Both the position numbers and the translations under genes were made by a program. This document shows positions 8,049-16,403 of a stretch of DNA of 32,402 nucleotides, in pieces. The notes under the pieces were generated by a model. That model searched no databases. It worked only from the letters and a program-made list of their open reading frames with translations, and was not told the DNA's origin. Positions within the stretch are counted from its first letter, which is position 1. Every line of letters starts with the position of its first letter. Source of the DNA: Chitinivibrionales bacterium (lineage in GTDB: Bacteria > Fibrobacterota > Chitinivibrionia > Chitinivibrionales > WJKA01); assembly GCA_014728215.1 (NCBI GenBank), contig WJLZ01000198.1, positions 1-32,402 of the forward strand, read 5' to 3'.

Positions 8049-10004
8049 ATGGGAATCTCAATCAACGGACCGTCAGGAATCGATACCTCCTATATTATCG
8101 ATTCTCTTACGGATATGGAATATGAGCGGGTGCGCAGAGTTGAGCAGCAGAAAGCGGCATATGATCTGAAAATACAGGCCTACAGTAAATTACAATCCTT
8201 TGTCAGCGATGTATCATCAAAAGCTTTTTCACTGAATAACAAAGATGATTTCGGCCTCTTTGCCGAGAATTCATCGAACGAAGACATTGTTACTGTAACG
8301 GGCGCAGCGGGAAGCACTCCCGGTTCATACGGCGTTAGAGTTTTTAATGTGGCGCAGCATGAAAAAATGGTCAGTGCCGATGGGATCATTTCCAGCCAGA
8401 CAGAGGCCTTGTCATCCTTTGGGATAGGTACCGGAACAATCAGTATCGAGGGTACCGAAATCGATATAACCGCAACCGATACGATTCAGGATGCAAGGCG
8501 GAAAATAAACAATGCAACTGATGCAGATGGGAAGGAACTGGGAGTCTCGGCATCGGTGATAAAAATGAGTGATACCAATTTCAGGCTCGTTCTTTCTGCA
8601 AAAGATACGGGAAGCGGCGGTATTGCATACAAGGATGTTTCCGGAACAGCACTGCAGGACCTTGGAATAATCCACTCGGCCGACGGCAACAAGGGAAATA
8701 CGACACAGGTACTTACATCTACTGATGATATCAATACAATTTTTTCGGGTTTGGTTGCTGGAGACACAATTCAATATGGAGGGGTGGATCATAACGGAAA
8801 CGAAGTCAGTAATACCTTCATAGTAAAAGCATCGAGCACAGTTGACGATTTACTTCAGCAGGTTGAGGAAACCTACAACGGCATGGCCGATGCAACGATC
8901 GACGCGACCGGTAACCTGGTACTCACCTCAAAAGTTGAGGGGAGTTCCCAGATGACAATGACTTCACTGAACATTGCCGGAACCGATTATCAGATGAATG
9001 TTTCTGTCGCCGGTGATGAAGGCGCAGGGGTATTGTCGGTAGGAAGCAATGCCTATTTCAGTGTTGATTCACTCTATATGGAATCGAAATCAAATGCAGC
9101 ACAAGATTTCATTGCCGGTGTAACGCTTAACCTTAATAAAGCTGATGCCGGGGAGACGGTAGCGGTTGAAATTGACCGTGATTACGAGGCAATTACTAAA
9201 AAGGTCAAGGATCTTATTGATTCATTCAATGCCCTTCATCGGTTTTCAAAAGAGAGCACAACCTATGGTGACCCTGAGGATGAGGACAGTGATGGGGGAG
9301 TTCTTGCCGGTGATATGACCGTTTCGAGTATCGTCAGTCGGATAAGAAAATTATTTCAAACTCAGTTTGAAAATGCTCCCACTTACAAAAATCTCACCAT
9401 GGCCGGTGTTGAAACCGATTACAATACAGGGAGGTTTACTCTCGACGAAGAGAGATTCAAAGAAGCTCTTCAGAAGTCTTTTGATGAGGTTGTTGATTTG
9501 TTTGTTACTTCAGGAGCATCCGATAATGCGAACATTACCCTGGGTATTTACGATGAGAATGTTAAATCGGGAACGTATACTCTCGAAGAGATCAACGGCA
9601 ATCAACAGGTTCGTATTACGGGAAGTGACGGTACCTCCTATGATTCCGATGTGCGGACGGGTGAGATCGTCTCTTTTTCAGAGGGGCTGGCCGCGGGGCT
9701 TAAATTGACATTTCCCGCCGGAACACTGGCAGCGGGAGAGACCGCTTCCTTTACCTTCACCCGTGGTTTGAGTGATATTATTAAAGATGAAATTGACGGC
9801 TTAACCGACAGCAAGGAAGGTCTGATTTCGCTCCGGCAGGAAACATACCGGAGTAGTATTAATCGCGCTAATGACCGGATAACAAAGTTGGAAGCCAGAG
9901 TTGAAAAATACAGGGAAAGACTGGTACGGGAATTCAGTTATATGGAGCAGGTAATGGCCGAACTCCAGTCTCAAAGTACAAATATGTTAAGTGCCCTGGG
10001 TTAA
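8049..10004 (+). CDS. fliD: Flagellar hook-associated protein 2 / filament cap FliD
   Basis: 651 residues, long for the family (often 450-500 in enterics) but within its range. The N-terminal FliD domain (about 5-105) begins GISINGPSGIDTSYIIDSLTD. A flagellin hook-IN-like segment follows (about 118-205, SFGIGTGTISIEG, TIQDARRKINNA), then a variable middle and a C-terminal FliD domain (about 380-645) ending in a long helix with MEQVMAELQSQSTNMLSALG. The protein is exported by the flagellar type III system and caps the filament, guiding flagellin insertion. AAGGGGAG upstream of the ATG is a good ribosome binding site. fliS follows by 35 bp and a FliT-like gene after that, the usual fliD-fliS-fliT order. 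A sigma-28-type promoter precedes it. Confidence 0.96.
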   Translation: MGISINGPSGIDTSYIIDSLTDMEYERVRRVEQQKAAYDLKIQAYSKLQSFVSDVSSKAFSLNNKDDFGLFAENSSNEDIVTVTGAAGSTPGSYGVRVFNVAQHEKMVSADGIISSQTEALSSFGIGTGTISIEGTEIDITATDTIQDARRKINNATDADGKELGVSASVIKMSDTNFRLVLSAKDTGSGGIAYKDVSGTALQDLGIIHSADGNKGNTTQVLTSTDDINTIFSGLVAGDTIQYGGVDHNGNEVSNTFIVKASSTVDDLLQQVEETYNGMADATIDATGNLVLTSKVEGSSQMTMTSLNIAGTDYQMNVSVAGDEGAGVLSVGSNAYFSVDSLYMESKSNAAQDFIAGVTLNLNKADAGETVAVEIDRDYEAITKKVKDLIDSFNALHRFSKESTTYGDPEDEDSDGGVLAGDMTVSSIVSRIRKLFQTQFENAPTYKNLTMAGVETDYNTGRFTLDEERFKEALQKSFDEVVDLFVTSGASDNANITLGIYDENVKSGTYTLEEINGNQQVRITGSDGTSYDSDVRTGEIVSFSEGLAAGLKLTFPAGTLAAGETASFTFTRGLSDIIKDEIDGLTDSKEGLISLRQETYRSSINRANDRITKLEARVEKYRERLVREFSYMEQVMAELQSQSTNMLSALG

Positions 10005-10039
10005 AAAGCGCAGGATAGAATGTTTCAAAGGAGGGAACG

Positions 10040-10468
10040 GTGAAAAAAGGATATTCAGCTTACCGCACAGTAAATGTCGATACCGCTGATCAGGGAAAAC
10101 TTATTCTGATTGCCTATGACGTTGCAATTAAACATTGCAAATTGTCGATAGAATTATTTGATGAAAAGGATAAGATTGAGCAGCGGACCCGGCATCTTTT
10201 TAAGGCGCAGGATGCAATTTCAGAATTGATGAGTGCCCTTAATATGGATACTGGAGAGATCGCACTTAACCTTTACCGGCTTTATGAATATCTGATGCAT
10301 AATCTTATCCAGGCGAATGTTAAATCGAGTAAAAGCTTTGTTGAAGATACTCTCAAACATCTGTATACATTACGTGATGCATGGAATGAAGCGATTTGTA
10401 TAACCAAAGCGTCTTCGGCAAACCAGGAAGATTCTAATAGTCAGGAAAACTTTGCAGTAACAGGATGA
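10040..10468 (+). CDS. fliS: Flagellar export chaperone FliS
   Basis: 142 residues, usual length. It opens with a GTG codon placed eight to twelve bases after AAAGGAGGG (10027-10035), which decides the start. Family features include the early Tyr/Ala region (YSAYRTVNVDTADQGKLILIAYD), the helix HLFKAQDAISELMSALNMD, and the typical NLYRLYEYLMHNLIQAN. FliS binds flagellin in the cytoplasm and keeps it unpolymerised until export. The C-terminal 20 residues are polar and Ser/Gln/Asn-rich. It lies between fliD and the FliT-like gene and is likely co-transcribed from the sigma-28-type promoter before fliD. Confidence 0.95.
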   Translation: MKKGYSAYRTVNVDTADQGKLILIAYDVAIKHCKLSIELFDEKDKIEQRTRHLFKAQDAISELMSALNMDTGEIALNLYRLYEYLMHNLIQANVKSSKSFVEDTLKHLYTLRDAWNEAICITKASSANQEDSNSQENFAVTG

Positions 10469-10471
10469 TCT

Positions 10472-10861
10472 ATGAAAAAAGAAGCAATACTTTCGGTGTT
10501 AACGAATCTTTGTACTCTTCTGTCAAGTGTCAAGCAGCTCATGACTCAATTGGGACCGGTTCCGGACCCGGACACAATACAGCAGGCGCTTATCCGGCGG
10601 CAGGAAATGCTCGAAGACATTACCCGGCAGATTATCACACTCGACCATCTTGATATAAAATGGAGAGAGCGGATAACCGAAGATCATGAGTTGACGTCCC
10701 TTGGAAAAAGATTTAAAATGCTTGCCGAAACCACCGCAAAAATCGATAAACAAATAGCTGATGGACTGAAACAGCGAATGGCGGGTGTGGAAAGTGAACT
10801 GAAGCAGCTGACCAAATCAAAAAGCGCCGCTGTTTCGTACGCAGCTCACAGTATGATGTAA
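10472..10861 (+). CDS. FliT-like flagellar chaperone candidate
   Basis: 129 residues, all-helical and charged, without signal or membrane segment. Sequence similarity to FliT is not obvious by eye. The call rests on position directly after fliD-fliS (3 bp after the fliS stop), on size (FliT is about 120 residues) and on the predicted long helices. The region RRQEMLEDITRQI is similar in style to FliT/FlgN-type export chaperones. FliT binds FliD, so co-expression with fliD would make sense. FlgN or another small export chaperone is an alternative. AGGATGA just before the ATG is a weak ribosome binding site. The gene ends 7 bp from the converging aspartokinase gene with no visible terminator. 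Confidence 0.6.
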   Translation: MKKEAILSVLTNLCTLLSSVKQLMTQLGPVPDPDTIQQALIRRQEMLEDITRQIITLDHLDIKWRERITEDHELTSLGKRFKMLAETTAKIDKQIADGLKQRMAGVESELKQLTKSKSAAVSYAAHSMM

Positions 10862-10868
10862 GTATTTT

Positions 10869-12230
10869 CTATCCGAAAAACTTATTGTATAATGCCCCAA
10901 CAGCCTTTTTCTCATCCGAGGCATCGATTCCGAAAATCATACTGATTTCTGAACTTCCTTGATTGGCCATTTTGATATTGACATTCGCATCGCCCAGCGC
11001 TTGTGCTGTTTGTGCAAGAACTCCAACTTTATGGATAAGCCCCTCGCCGACAACTGCAACCAAGGCAATACCGAATTCGGTTTTGATATCATCGGGTTGA
11101 AGGGTTTCTTCGATTCTTCGAATAATATTATTAACTATCTCCGGTGTGAGTTGGGACTGGTCGAGAATGACCGACATGTTATCGACTCCGGAGGGGCAGT
11201 GTTCATAAGAAAGGCCCATCTTTTCGATAATTGAAAGCAGTTTTCTTCCAAATCCTTTCTCACGGTTCATGAGGAATTTTTGCAGATTAAAACTTGCATA
11301 GCCACCGCCACTGGCAATACCCACGACATCTCGTTCGGAGGGGAGACGGCGGGAAACAATGAGTGTTCCGGAATTATCGAGATTGAACGTATTGCGGAGG
11401 CGTATCGGAATTTTTTTATCCATAGCCGGACGAACAGCTTCTTCATGAAAAACATTAAATCCTATATAGCTCAATTCCCGCATTTCTTTGTAGGTAAGGG
11501 CCGGGATTTGTAAGGGAGAATCTACAAGATTGGGATTTGTGCTGTAGATACCATTAACATCAGTCCAGTTTTCATATTCGATTGCATCGAGAGAATCGGC
11601 AAGAATAGCACCGGTAAGGTCGGAGCCCCCCCGGCTGAATGTCGCAATATCACCATTTTGAGTGATCCCGTAGAAACCCGGGAAAACAACGACAGTTTCA
11701 GAACAGATTTTTTTCAGCTGGGCAAGTCTCATTGAACTGTCCCTGAGCGGTTGAGCATCGCCGAAACTATCGGTGACGATCAAACCGGCTTCTTTGGGTG
11801 AAACATACCGTGCATCGATTCCCTTCGTTGTTAAATAACGGGCAAACAGACGAGCATTGAAATCTTCGCCCGACGCAACAATTGAATCATGATATTTATC
11901 TTTATTGTCCTTTGGAGCCGCAACACGTGTTTCGAGATCGGATATTATTTCATCGCACTCCTTATCGGAGATTCCAAGGGGCAAATAAATGTCACGGTAC
12001 CGCTGCTTGAGCTGATTGATTTCTTCGGAACAATCGTCATTTTTAAGGCTCTTTTTTGCAATTCTGATCAGCAGGTCGGTAACTTTGATGGTAATACCGG
12101 ATGCTTTGCCCGGTGCCGACAAGACCACACAACGACGCGATGTGTTTAACGTGAGTATTTTGGCAACTTGTTGAATGCCTTCCTTTGTTGCAAGAGAACT
12201 TCCGCCAAATTTGCATACAATAAACTCCAT
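10869..12230 (-). CDS. lysC: Aspartate kinase (monofunctional, LysC-type)
   Basis: 453 residues, close to the length of E. coli LysC. It phosphorylates L-aspartate with ATP, the first step to lysine, threonine, methionine and diaminopimelate. Visible motifs are KFGGSS (7-12), the ATP-site stretch TFSRGGSDLTGAILA (about 210-225) and the WTDVNGIYSTNP segment. Residues about 295-453 form the paired ACT regulatory region (SYEHCPSGVDNMSVIL; GLIHKVGVLAQTAQALGDANVNIKMANQGSSEISMIFGI). These domains normally bind lysine or threonine for feedback inhibition; which effector applies here cannot be read by eye. No homoserine dehydrogenase domain is fused. It stands alone between flagellar genes and the sigma factor gene. 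Confidence 0.95.
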   Translation of the reverse strand: MEFIVCKFGGSSLATKEGIQQVAKILTLNTSRRCVVLSAPGKASGITIKVTDLLIRIAKKSLKNDDCSEEINQLKQRYRDIYLPLGISDKECDEIISDLETRVAAPKDNKDKYHDSIVASGEDFNARLFARYLTTKGIDARYVSPKEAGLIVTDSFGDAQPLRDSSMRLAQLKKICSETVVVFPGFYGITQNGDIATFSRGGSDLTGAILADSLDAIEYENWTDVNGIYSTNPNLVDSPLQIPALTYKEMRELSYIGFNVFHEEAVRPAMDKKIPIRLRNTFNLDNSGTLIVSRRLPSERDVVGIASGGGYASFNLQKFLMNREKGFGRKLLSIIEKMGLSYEHCPSGVDNMSVILDQSQLTPEIVNNIIRRIEETLQPDDIKTEFGIALVAVVGEGLIHKVGVLAQTAQALGDANVNIKMANQGSSEISMIFGIDASDEKKAVGALYNKFFG

Positions 12231-12535
12231 CAGACCCGATTTCCTTGTTTGTGTGACACGAATTAACTGAAAATTATGAGCGAAATAATATAATAGATGG
12301 GCACAACTATGTCTTAATTATCTCTCTATACCGGATTTGATAAACATTAATTAACTAAAATATAAAAATATCTTTACCAAGGGGTGCATTTTAAAAGTGG
12401 ATTATATATATTCTCATGGTACGGTTTGATTAACGGACGGTTAGTTATTCTCTATATTTATAAAACGGCACGATATTTTTTTCTTAGAACTATTCTCGAA
12501 TACAAGGGAATTCAGTCTAATTCTATATAGTCATC
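12231..12535. other. Divergent intergenic region between aspartokinase and sigma factor genes
   Basis: This 305-bp stretch has no credible gene. It is AT-rich and must contain promoters for both flanking genes. Possible -10-like elements (TATATT near 12453, TATAAA near 12459) occur on the plus strand, but none has a well-spaced -35, so I assign no promoter. No riboswitch or leader peptide was recognised on the aspartokinase side, although I cannot exclude a structured leader. Confidence 0.5.
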
Positions 12536-13399
12536 ATGCGCCAACCCAGATTAGACACAGCGCGGTTCTTGTCGGAGGAAACTTCTCTCGCTCTCTACTT
12601 AAGAGAAATAAGCAAGGATAAAACCTTGACCATCGAGGAAGAAGTAGAGTTGGCGGTTCATATCAAAAAGGGTGATCGAAAGGCTCTCGAGAAACTGGTG
12701 CGGGCAAATCTACGCTTTGTTGTCAGTGTGTGCCGCAATTATCAGAATCAGGGCCTTCCTTTAAACGATCTTATTAACGAAGGAAATCTCGGCCTTATCA
12801 GAGCCGCTAAGCGGTTTGACGAAAAAAAGAATTTCAAGTTTATCTCCTATGCAGTATGGTGGATTCGACAGTCTATCCTGCAAGCCCTCGCAGAGCAATC
12901 CCGCATAATCAAATTACCGCTCAACCGGGTCGGAACGATTCATAAAATCGGAAAAACTCAAAGCAAGCTTGAACAGAAGTACCGTCGAATGCCCAACATC
13001 GAAGAAATTGCCCGGGAGCTGAATATCGATGAAAATGAAGTGCGGGAAAGTATGAAAATCGGCAACAATCATGCTTCGCTGGATGCACCATTGCAGCGGG
13101 GTGAAGAATCGAACCTGATGGATATGATTCAAGACGATCAGCAGGAACAGCCCGATGATGGAGCGATAGATATTTCACTCCAGGAAGAAATCAATAAAAC
13201 ACTCAGCACGCTTACCCAAAAAGAAAAAGATGTTGTCCGTCTCTATTTCGGTATCGGAGAAGATACTGCCCACACCCTCGAAGAAATTGGGCTGCGGTTT
13301 AATTGTACCCGTGAAAGGGTTCGTCAGATTAAAGAGAAAGCAATACGCCGGCTCAAACATGCTTCACGGCGTAATCGCCTGAAAATGTATCGCCCCTGA
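12536..13399 (+). CDS. rpoD: Primary RNA polymerase sigma factor (RpoD/SigA, short FCB type)
   Basis: 287 residues. The order is region 1.2 (about 15-50, ALYLREISKDKTLTIEEEVELA), region 2 (about 55-125, LRFVVSVCRNYQNQGL, DLINEGNLGLIRAAKRFD, FISYAVWWIRQSI), region 3 (about 130-205) and region 4 (about 220-280, LTQKEKDVVRLYFGIG, TLEEIGLRFNCTRERVRQIKEKAIRRL). Region 1.1 and the non-conserved insert of proteobacterial RpoD are missing, exactly as in the primary sigma factor of Bacteroidetes, which is about the same length. The intact promoter-recognition regions and strong resemblance to that protein argue for the housekeeping factor rather than a stress sigma. No Shine-Dalgarno precedes the ATG. 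It converges with the flgM-like gene. Confidence 0.9.
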   Translation: MRQPRLDTARFLSEETSLALYLREISKDKTLTIEEEVELAVHIKKGDRKALEKLVRANLRFVVSVCRNYQNQGLPLNDLINEGNLGLIRAAKRFDEKKNFKFISYAVWWIRQSILQALAEQSRIIKLPLNRVGTIHKIGKTQSKLEQKYRRMPNIEEIARELNIDENEVRESMKIGNNHASLDAPLQRGEESNLMDMIQDDQQEQPDDGAIDISLQEEINKTLSTLTQKEKDVVRLYFGIGEDTAHTLEEIGLRFNCTRERVRQIKEKAIRRLKHASRRNRLKMYRP

Positions 13400-13421
13400 G
13401 AATAAAATCGTACTCCCGGAA

Positions 13422-13450
13422 TAAAAATAGGAGAACCTGATGGTTCTCCT
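13422..13450 (-). terminator. Hairpin terminator between the sigma factor and flgM-like genes
   Basis: AGGAGAACC (13429-13437) and GGTTCTCCT (13442-13450) form a perfect 9-bp stem with a TGAT loop. Read on the minus strand it is followed by ATTTTTAT, so it best fits termination of the flgM-like transcript. It probably also protects or ends the sigma factor transcript from the other side, where no T run follows. Confidence 0.8.
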
Positions 13451-13490
13451 CTCCAAAAATCTCATTTAAAAATGATTGATTCAGGTCTGT

Positions 13491-13811
13491 TCAGGTACCC
13501 GATAAGCCGAAATCACCCATTATTTTCTCTGCGAGAGCATCCTGTATTTCGGGCCTGTTATAGTAGCCTTCTTTAACCCTTTTTATAGCCAGATCAACTT
13601 TATCGTGCCGTATTTCGGGCGATTGAACAGCATGAGCCGCAGCCGCTTCAGCCTGAGCTTTAACTTCCGACAGCCTCTTGCCGTCCGAAGAAAACTCAGA
13701 TCTGTCGACATTCGATAGCTTTATCCGCGGAACATCCTTGTTCTGTTTCTCAAGGCCTTTGACCTTGCGAAACTCGGCATTAAAGGGTTCCATTGCTGCT
13801 GGTATTCGCAT
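13491..13811 (-). CDS. flgM: FlgM-like anti-sigma-28 factor
   Basis: 106 residues, typical size for FlgM (about 95-105). The N-terminal 55 residues are charged and look disordered, as in FlgM. Residues about 63-103 match the FlgM sigma-binding region: SPEIRHDKVDLAIKRVKEG, YYNRPEIQDALAEKIMGDF, compared with the family pattern of VR..KV..l...I..G.Y......iA..ll. FlgM holds sigma-28 inactive until the hook is complete and is then exported through the flagellum. AAGGAAAGGTGG lies before the ATG. A sigma-28-like promoter with the same spacing as the fliD site lies upstream, giving the usual negative feedback. It lies apart from other flagellar genes, converging with the primary sigma factor gene. 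The family assignment is by eye. Confidence 0.75.
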   Translation of the reverse strand: MRIPAAMEPFNAEFRKVKGLEKQNKDVPRIKLSNVDRSEFSSDGKRLSEVKAQAEAAAAHAVQSPEIRHDKVDLAIKRVKEGYYNRPEIQDALAEKIMGDFGLSGT

Positions 13812-13857
13812 AGTTAATCACCACCTTTCCTTACATCATGTAAGGCTTCTGTTCGTT

Positions 13858-13885
13858 ATATCGACAGATTTAAATGAAAACTTTA
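13858..13885 (-). promoter_or_regulatory. Candidate sigma-28 promoter of the flgM-like gene
   Basis: Read on the minus strand: TAAAG (13885-13881), 15 bp, then GTCGATAT (13865-13858). The -10 differs from GCCGATAA at two positions. Its spacing equals that of the sites before fliD and the DUF5610-like gene. The leader to the ATG at 13811 would be about 40 nt. Confidence 0.55.
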
Positions 13886-13983
13886 GCTTTTTCTTTAAAT
13901 AATTATAAAATATTTTAAGAAAAATATCAATATTCATTTGGAGCAGTGGCTAAATATACATTTTTTTGCTTTGGCCGACCGGT

Positions 13984-15189
13984 TTATCCGCCGATATTGC
14001 CGATCATCTCGAACATCGGCATATACATGGCAAACAGAATTCCACCGATAACAACACCCATAACAACGATCATAAGAGGTTCGAGCATGGAAGTAAGGGC
14101 ATCGACAGCAGCATCAACCTCTTCCTGATAGAACTGGGAGACCTTGGTCAGCATCCCTGATAGGTCACCGGTTTTTTCGCCGACTGCTATCATATGAATA
14201 ACCATTGGCGGAAATATCCCGGTATCCTTGAGCGGTTCGGCGATAGTTAAACCTCCGGTAATTTTTTCCAGGGTTCTGAAAAGTCCTTTTTCTAAAACAG
14301 CATTGCCGGCTGTTTTTGCGGTAATTGAAAGGGCATCCAGAATGGTGACACCGCTCGAGAGGAGGGTTGAAAGGGTTTGTGAGAAACGGCTGACCGAGCC
14401 CTTGCGCTCGAGATTCCCAATTATGGGCAGATGAAGTTTGAGCCAGTCGATATTGTATTGTCCCTTTTCGGTTTTGTAATACATTGTAATTCCAACCACA
14501 GCTGCAATGATAAAAGCGAGTATGAAAATGATATTGGCACGGAGAAAATCCGACAGTGTCATTACTATTCGGGTCGGCAGGGGAAGTTCCCCCCCCATAT
14601 CGGCAAACATTTGTGCAAAGGTCGGCACCACAAAGGTAAGCATAATGGCAACGACCGCTATTGCAACAATCGAGAGAATAATCGGATAATTGAGGGCTCC
14701 CTGAATTTTCCGGCGAAGAGCATAGGCCTTTTCCTGGTATTCTGCCAGTCGGGTAAGGATTGCATCGAGGTTACCCGATGTTTCTCCTGCGGCTACCATG
14801 TTGCAGTAGAGCTGGTTGAAAATTTTCGGGTGTTTTGACAGGGAGTCGGCGAGGGTATTACCGCTTTGGATATCACCCGACACCTGCTGAATAGCTTTGG
14901 CAAGGATTTTATTTTCGGTTTGCTGCGCCAGGATATCAAGACATTGCACAAGGGGTAAACCGGCAGAGGCCATTGCGGCAAACTGGCGTGAAAACCGACT
15001 GAGTTCCTGAAGTTTGACGCCGCCTCCCATAATATCAATATTCAGATTGATAGGCTTTCCTTTAACAGAAAGCGGGCGTAGTTTTTTCTTTCGGAGAAGG
15101 CTTAAAACTTCATTCTTATTCCGGGCCTGTATTTCCCCCTTCACCTGTTTTCCGCCGGGGGTGACTCCTACATAAAGATAAGTAGGCAT
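13984..15189 (-). CDS. pilC: Type IV pilus inner-membrane platform protein PilC
   Basis: 401 residues, normal for PilC/GspF. The N-terminal part (MPTYLYVGVTPGGKQVKGEIQARN) is followed by two homologous GspF domains (about 70-190 and 270-395), each with the ...FSRQFAAMASAGLPLVQCLDIL or ...FSQTLSTLLSSGVTILDALSI pattern and a GETSG/GEKTG motif. Membrane segments are near 168-190 (ILSIVAIAVVAIMLTFVV), 220-240 and 370-392 (LMIVVMGVVIGGILFAMYM). The protein sits at the base of the pilus machine and couples the PilB and PilT motors to pilin assembly. It starts 28 bp after pilT and is the last gene of this run. A general secretion GspF role cannot be excluded by the protein alone, but the adjacent pilT favours a pilus. 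Confidence 0.93.
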   Translation of the reverse strand: MPTYLYVGVTPGGKQVKGEIQARNKNEVLSLLRKKKLRPLSVKGKPINLNIDIMGGGVKLQELSRFSRQFAAMASAGLPLVQCLDILAQQTENKILAKAIQQVSGDIQSGNTLADSLSKHPKIFNQLYCNMVAAGETSGNLDAILTRLAEYQEKAYALRRKIQGALNYPIILSIVAIAVVAIMLTFVVPTFAQMFADMGGELPLPTRIVMTLSDFLRANIIFILAFIIAAVVGITMYYKTEKGQYNIDWLKLHLPIIGNLERKGSVSRFSQTLSTLLSSGVTILDALSITAKTAGNAVLEKGLFRTLEKITGGLTIAEPLKDTGIFPPMVIHMIAVGEKTGDLSGMLTKVSQFYQEEVDAAVDALTSMLEPLMIVVMGVVIGGILFAMYMPMFEMIGNIGG

Positions 15190-15217
15190 AGCGATCTACT
15201 CTCCATTAATTTCATGA

Positions 15218-16270
15218 TTATCCAAGCATTTTTTGCAGTCCCTCAGGATCGGGGCTTTTTGCAAGCACATCCGACATGGTGACCAGCCGGCGTTTGTAGA
15301 GATTTGCCAGGGATGCGTTCATTGTCTGCATGCCGTGTTGCTGGCCGATTTCGATTATTCCCTGAAGTTGATGGATTTTATCATCGCGGATTAACTGCCG
15401 TACAGCGGTATTGGCAATCAGAATTTCACAAGCCATAATGCGTCCTCCGCCGACCCGGGGGAGCAACGACTGACATACAACGATTTCCAGCACCATCGAA
15501 AGCTGAGCCCGCACAATCGATTTCTGTGCGGGAGGGAAAACATCGACAATTCTATTAATTGTTTGAGCTGCCGAATTGGTATGAAGGGTTGCAAAGGTTA
15601 GATGACCGGTTTCGGCAATGCTCAGTGCTGCCTGGATTGTTTCCAGGTCGCGCATTTCACCAATGAGTACAAAATCAGGGTCCTGTCGAAGCGCCACTCT
15701 GAGCGCACTGGTAAAAGAGTCGGTGTCCTGACGCACTTCACGTTGATTAACAATGCATTTTTTGTGTGGATGAACAAATTCGATCGGATCCTCAACGGTC
15801 AGTATGTGCCCGTTCCGTTCGGTATTGATCTTATCAATCAACGCGGCAAGAGTGGTACTCTTACCACTTCCTGTTGGACCGGTAATGAGAATCAAGCCAT
15901 TAGGTTTTTCGGCAATTTTACTTAATATTGGTGGAAGGCCAAGGGTCTCGAGCGAATGTATACGAAAGGGAATTTGCCGGATAGCACAGGCGGTACAACC
16001 ACGTTGCTGAAACACATTGGCCCTGAACCGGCAAAGATTCTGGACACCGAAGGAAAAATCGACTTCCCGGTTCTGTTCGAAAAGTTTCCGCTGCTGTTCA
16101 TTCATGATACTGTAAGCCAGCTTGAGTACCTGGTCGGGAGTCAATTTTTCCACGCCTTTTGGAACAAGTTTCCCATCAACCCGATAGAGCGGAGGGGAGC
16201 CTGCAGTCAAATGAAGATCGGAGGCATTTAAATCGAGGACCTGAGAAAGCAATTCCTGTATTGATATCAT
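15218..16270 (-). CDS. pilT: Type IV pilus retraction ATPase PilT
   Basis: 350 residues, the usual size. The N-terminal PAS-like region (about 1-100) begins ISIQELLSQVLDLNASDLHLTAGSPP, the PilT hallmark. The ATPase core has Walker A GPTGSGKST (about 131-139), the Asp box around HILTVEDPIEFVH, Walker B LIGEMRDLET, and the His box GHLTFATLHTNSA near 225. The C-terminal region carries the AIR-like retraction segment near VRQLIRDDKIHQLQGIIE. It hydrolyses ATP to depolymerise the pilus, giving twitching motility, adhesion control or DNA uptake. It follows pilB by 133 bp and precedes pilC by 28 bp. Confidence 0.96.
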   Translation of the reverse strand: MISIQELLSQVLDLNASDLHLTAGSPPLYRVDGKLVPKGVEKLTPDQVLKLAYSIMNEQQRKLFEQNREVDFSFGVQNLCRFRANVFQQRGCTACAIRQIPFRIHSLETLGLPPILSKIAEKPNGLILITGPTGSGKSTTLAALIDKINTERNGHILTVEDPIEFVHPHKKCIVNQREVRQDTDSFTSALRVALRQDPDFVLIGEMRDLETIQAALSIAETGHLTFATLHTNSAAQTINRIVDVFPPAQKSIVRAQLSMVLEIVVCQSLLPRVGGGRIMACEILIANTAVRQLIRDDKIHQLQGIIEIGQQHGMQTMNASLANLYKRRLVTMSDVLAKSPDPEGLQKMLG

Positions 16271-16403
16271 ACTTATGAAATTAGTTGTTGAGATGTTGAA
16301 TATACAATTTTCTTTTTAAGAAATAATCCCGATTTTGATAATTTTTACACGCCAATGCTGAATCCCTGTAAAAACCTGATAATGACGCAGTTAAAGGTGC
16401 TTT

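Noticed and set aside
8412-8792. Minus-strand open frames within fliD
   Set aside because: They are antisense shadows of a conserved flagellar gene.
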